From Shewanella litoralis (GTDB lineage: Bacteria > Pseudomonadota > Gammaproteobacteria > Enterobacterales > Shewanellaceae): a stretch of DNA of 64,000 nucleotides. The first letter of the stretch is position 1; every line of letters begins with the position of its first letter. A model generated the notes under the pieces. That model did not search any database and was not told the origin of the DNA. It saw only the letters and a program-made list of their open reading frames with translations. The DNA is taken from NCBI RefSeq assembly GCF_009828585.1, contig NZ_WSRZ01000010.1:92795-156794 (forward strand). The letters run 5' to 3'. The translations under genes were made by a program, and so were the position numbers. Positions 63,006 to 64,000 of the stretch are shown piece by piece.

Positions 63006-63261
63006 CTTTTTATCGGGAATCATTATTTGCTCGTTAATAAATATGACTAGCATTCTTAAAAGTACTGTTGATGAAATTAATGAACTTCGAGAACATAACG
63101 AAAACATTATTCTGTTACGGAAATATGAAGCCAATGAATCGAGTCTGTACCCGTTAACGGAATATGTACCTGTTAATGAGTCCATGGATGACAATTCTGA
63201 CAGTATAGAAGTGAGCCTATTACACAACGTAACGGCTTCAGATAGTGAAGGGGGCAAATAA
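62989..63261 (+). CDS. Small membrane-anchored island protein, 90 aa
   Basis: No family is recognised. One N-terminal membrane helix (LYSFLSGIIICSLINMTSIL) precedes a polar, acidic domain (STVDEINELREHNENIILLR). The ATG at 62989 follows GGGAGGGTAT and overlaps the AlpA-like gene by 17 bases; its stop overlaps the next start by one base. This suggests tight co-translation. Confidence 0.6.
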   Translation: MNTLYSFLSGIIICSLINMTSILKSTVDEINELREHNENIILLRKYEANESSLYPLTEYVPVNESMDDNSDSIEVSLLHNVTASDSEGGK

Positions 63262-63539
63262 TGGCCGCCTTTACTAATGAGCAAGTCACATTCATTGAGT
63301 GGTTATCGCAAGATAACCACATTGAAGTGTGTATTGAGATTTGTCCCGACCTAAGCAAAATGGTCGGTTATGACTCATATTCAGGTCATTTCCAAAAACG
63401 CACTTTGTTCAAATTGAAACTACAAGGCTTCTTAGCCGAGAGTACCCATTACATTGCAGGTGTAAAGTGGCAACGTTGCTCACTAAATCAACGTGGGCGT
63501 GATTGGTTAAAACAGCATGGAGGGCAGAGCCATGCCTAA
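63261..63539 (+). CDS. Island protein of unknown function, 92 aa
   Basis: No family is recognised. The sequence (FTNEQVTFIEWLSQDNHIEV, FKLKLQGFLAESTHYIAG, CSLNQRGRDWLKQHGG) has a winged-helix look in its second half. It is overlapped at both ends by its neighbours and is probably cotranscribed with the AlpA-like gene. Confidence 0.6.
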   Translation: MAAFTNEQVTFIEWLSQDNHIEVCIEICPDLSKMVGYDSYSGHFQKRTLFKLKLQGFLAESTHYIAGVKWQRCSLNQRGRDWLKQHGGQSHA

Positions 63540-63948
63540 TATTCATCCACATGATGTTGACTGGGTTAACAAAAAATTACATGGATTACCGAGTATTCAC
63601 AAAAATGTTATTCAGTACCGCTATAAGCAATTTGGTAATAGGCGTGATGCAAATTTACACCTATTACGAACAACTTCCGCCATCAGTAAAGTGTTAGGTC
63701 ACAATAGTAGCCGAATGAGTTGTGTTAGCGTTGATGACCGTGATTTTAAGGCAATGTCTACAAATCACGCTCGTCAATGTATCAAAATTGCATCGCGGAT
63801 GAATTCCCAAAGTTTATTCAAAACTTACTCAGCCATAGTGCGTTACGTTACCTGCAATCAGATAAAACCACACCCTGTACTGGTCAAGCCAAACTGGACA
63901 CTTTTAGTTGAGAATTTTCAAACTCTACCGGTGACAGATCACCATTAG
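63532..63948 (+). pseudogene. Island gene truncated by an IS3-family insertion
   Basis: The frame starts at ATG 63532 behind GGAGGGCAG, overlapping the previous gene by 8 bases. About 115 residues (HPHDVDWVNKKLHGLPSIHK, SCVSVDDRDFKAMSTNHARQ) are native. From about 63876 on the frame reads into an insertion sequence, so the last 24 residues are foreign. The original protein was probably longer. Its place after alpA and small genes suggests a replication or excision function of the island, but no family is recognised. Confidence 0.65.
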
Positions 63949-64000
63949 CTGAATGAAGTCGCTCCAAGTTGTAATATTTCATGTAAGCAGTCACATCTTG
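63876..64000 (-). mobile_element. IS3-family insertion sequence, partial (runs off window)
   Basis: The element begins near TGTACTGGTCAAGCC (63876), a TG-starting end as usual for IS3-family elements, 8 bases before the stop codon of its transposase. The rest lies beyond the window, so the second end and target duplication cannot be checked. Confidence 0.75.
63884..64000 (-). CDS. IS3-family transposase (OrfB), C-terminal end
   Basis: The minus strand is open from the window edge to TGA at 63884 and reads QDVTAYMKYYNLERLHSANG, then DLSPVEFENSQLKVSSLA. The YYN-ERLHS...SPxEFE pattern is the C-terminus of IS3-group DDE transposases. Only 38 residues are present. Confidence 0.85.
   Translation of the reverse strand, partial: QDVTAYMKYYNLERLHSANGDLSPVEFENSQLKVSSLA

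Overview
The window reads as a chromosomal segment of a marine gammaproteobacterium, most likely Shewanella or a close relative. This rests on gene order and protein resemblance, not on a database search. Typical signs are the rlmN-pilW-rodZ-ispG-hisS-yfgM-bamB-der run, the xseA/guaB-guaA-tadA and mltF/purL neighbourhoods, cydABX, flgO/flgP/flgT of the sheathed or polar flagellar motor, and moderately AT-rich DNA.

Layout. 1-8.7 kb: the end of a GGDEF protein, a long regulatory-looking gap, malate synthase aceB followed by a decayed remnant of isocitrate lyase aceA, an HDOD-GAF signalling protein, mtfA, and an orphan ParA-like/ribbon-helix-helix pair. 8.7-13 kb: small and metabolic genes (DUF3820, GNAT, 5'-nucleotidase family, CNNM/CBS protein). 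13.4-22.4 kb: the conserved housekeeping run from rlmN to der. 22.4-29.5 kb: a MITE-like element, cytochrome b561, and then a compact exported module: thioredoxin-like protein, DUF4266 lipoprotein ending in GGGCGCN, DUF3570 protein, ApbE flavin transferase, response regulator and histidine kinase. 29.6-34 kb: leftward PepSY-PhoP-PhoQ-like operon and a DUF3300 gene, with a MITE-like element in the operon's upstream region. 34-47 kb: surface/lipoproteins, xseA, guaBA, tadA, mltF, purL. 48-51 kb: cydABX, including the 36-residue CydX. 51-57 kb: an RND efflux pair divergent from a TetR regulator, with two clear palindromic operators between them. 57-60 kb: flgP-flgO and divergent flgT.

60.1-64 kb: a tRNA-Arg(CCT) gene marks the start of an apparent genomic island. 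It carries two unrecognised cargo genes, an AlpA-like regulator, and small overlapping genes, the last of which is cut by an IS3-family insertion sequence running off the window edge. No integrase is seen within the window.

The best candidates for undescribed biology are the Trx/DUF4266/DUF3570/ApbE/two-component module (24.3-29.5 kb) and the two unknown cargo genes in the tRNA-Arg island (60.4-62.7 kb). Smaller points of interest are several dispersed, tandem and palindromic repeats, the aceA remnant, and unannotated small ORFs. All family assignments were made by reading motifs by eye.
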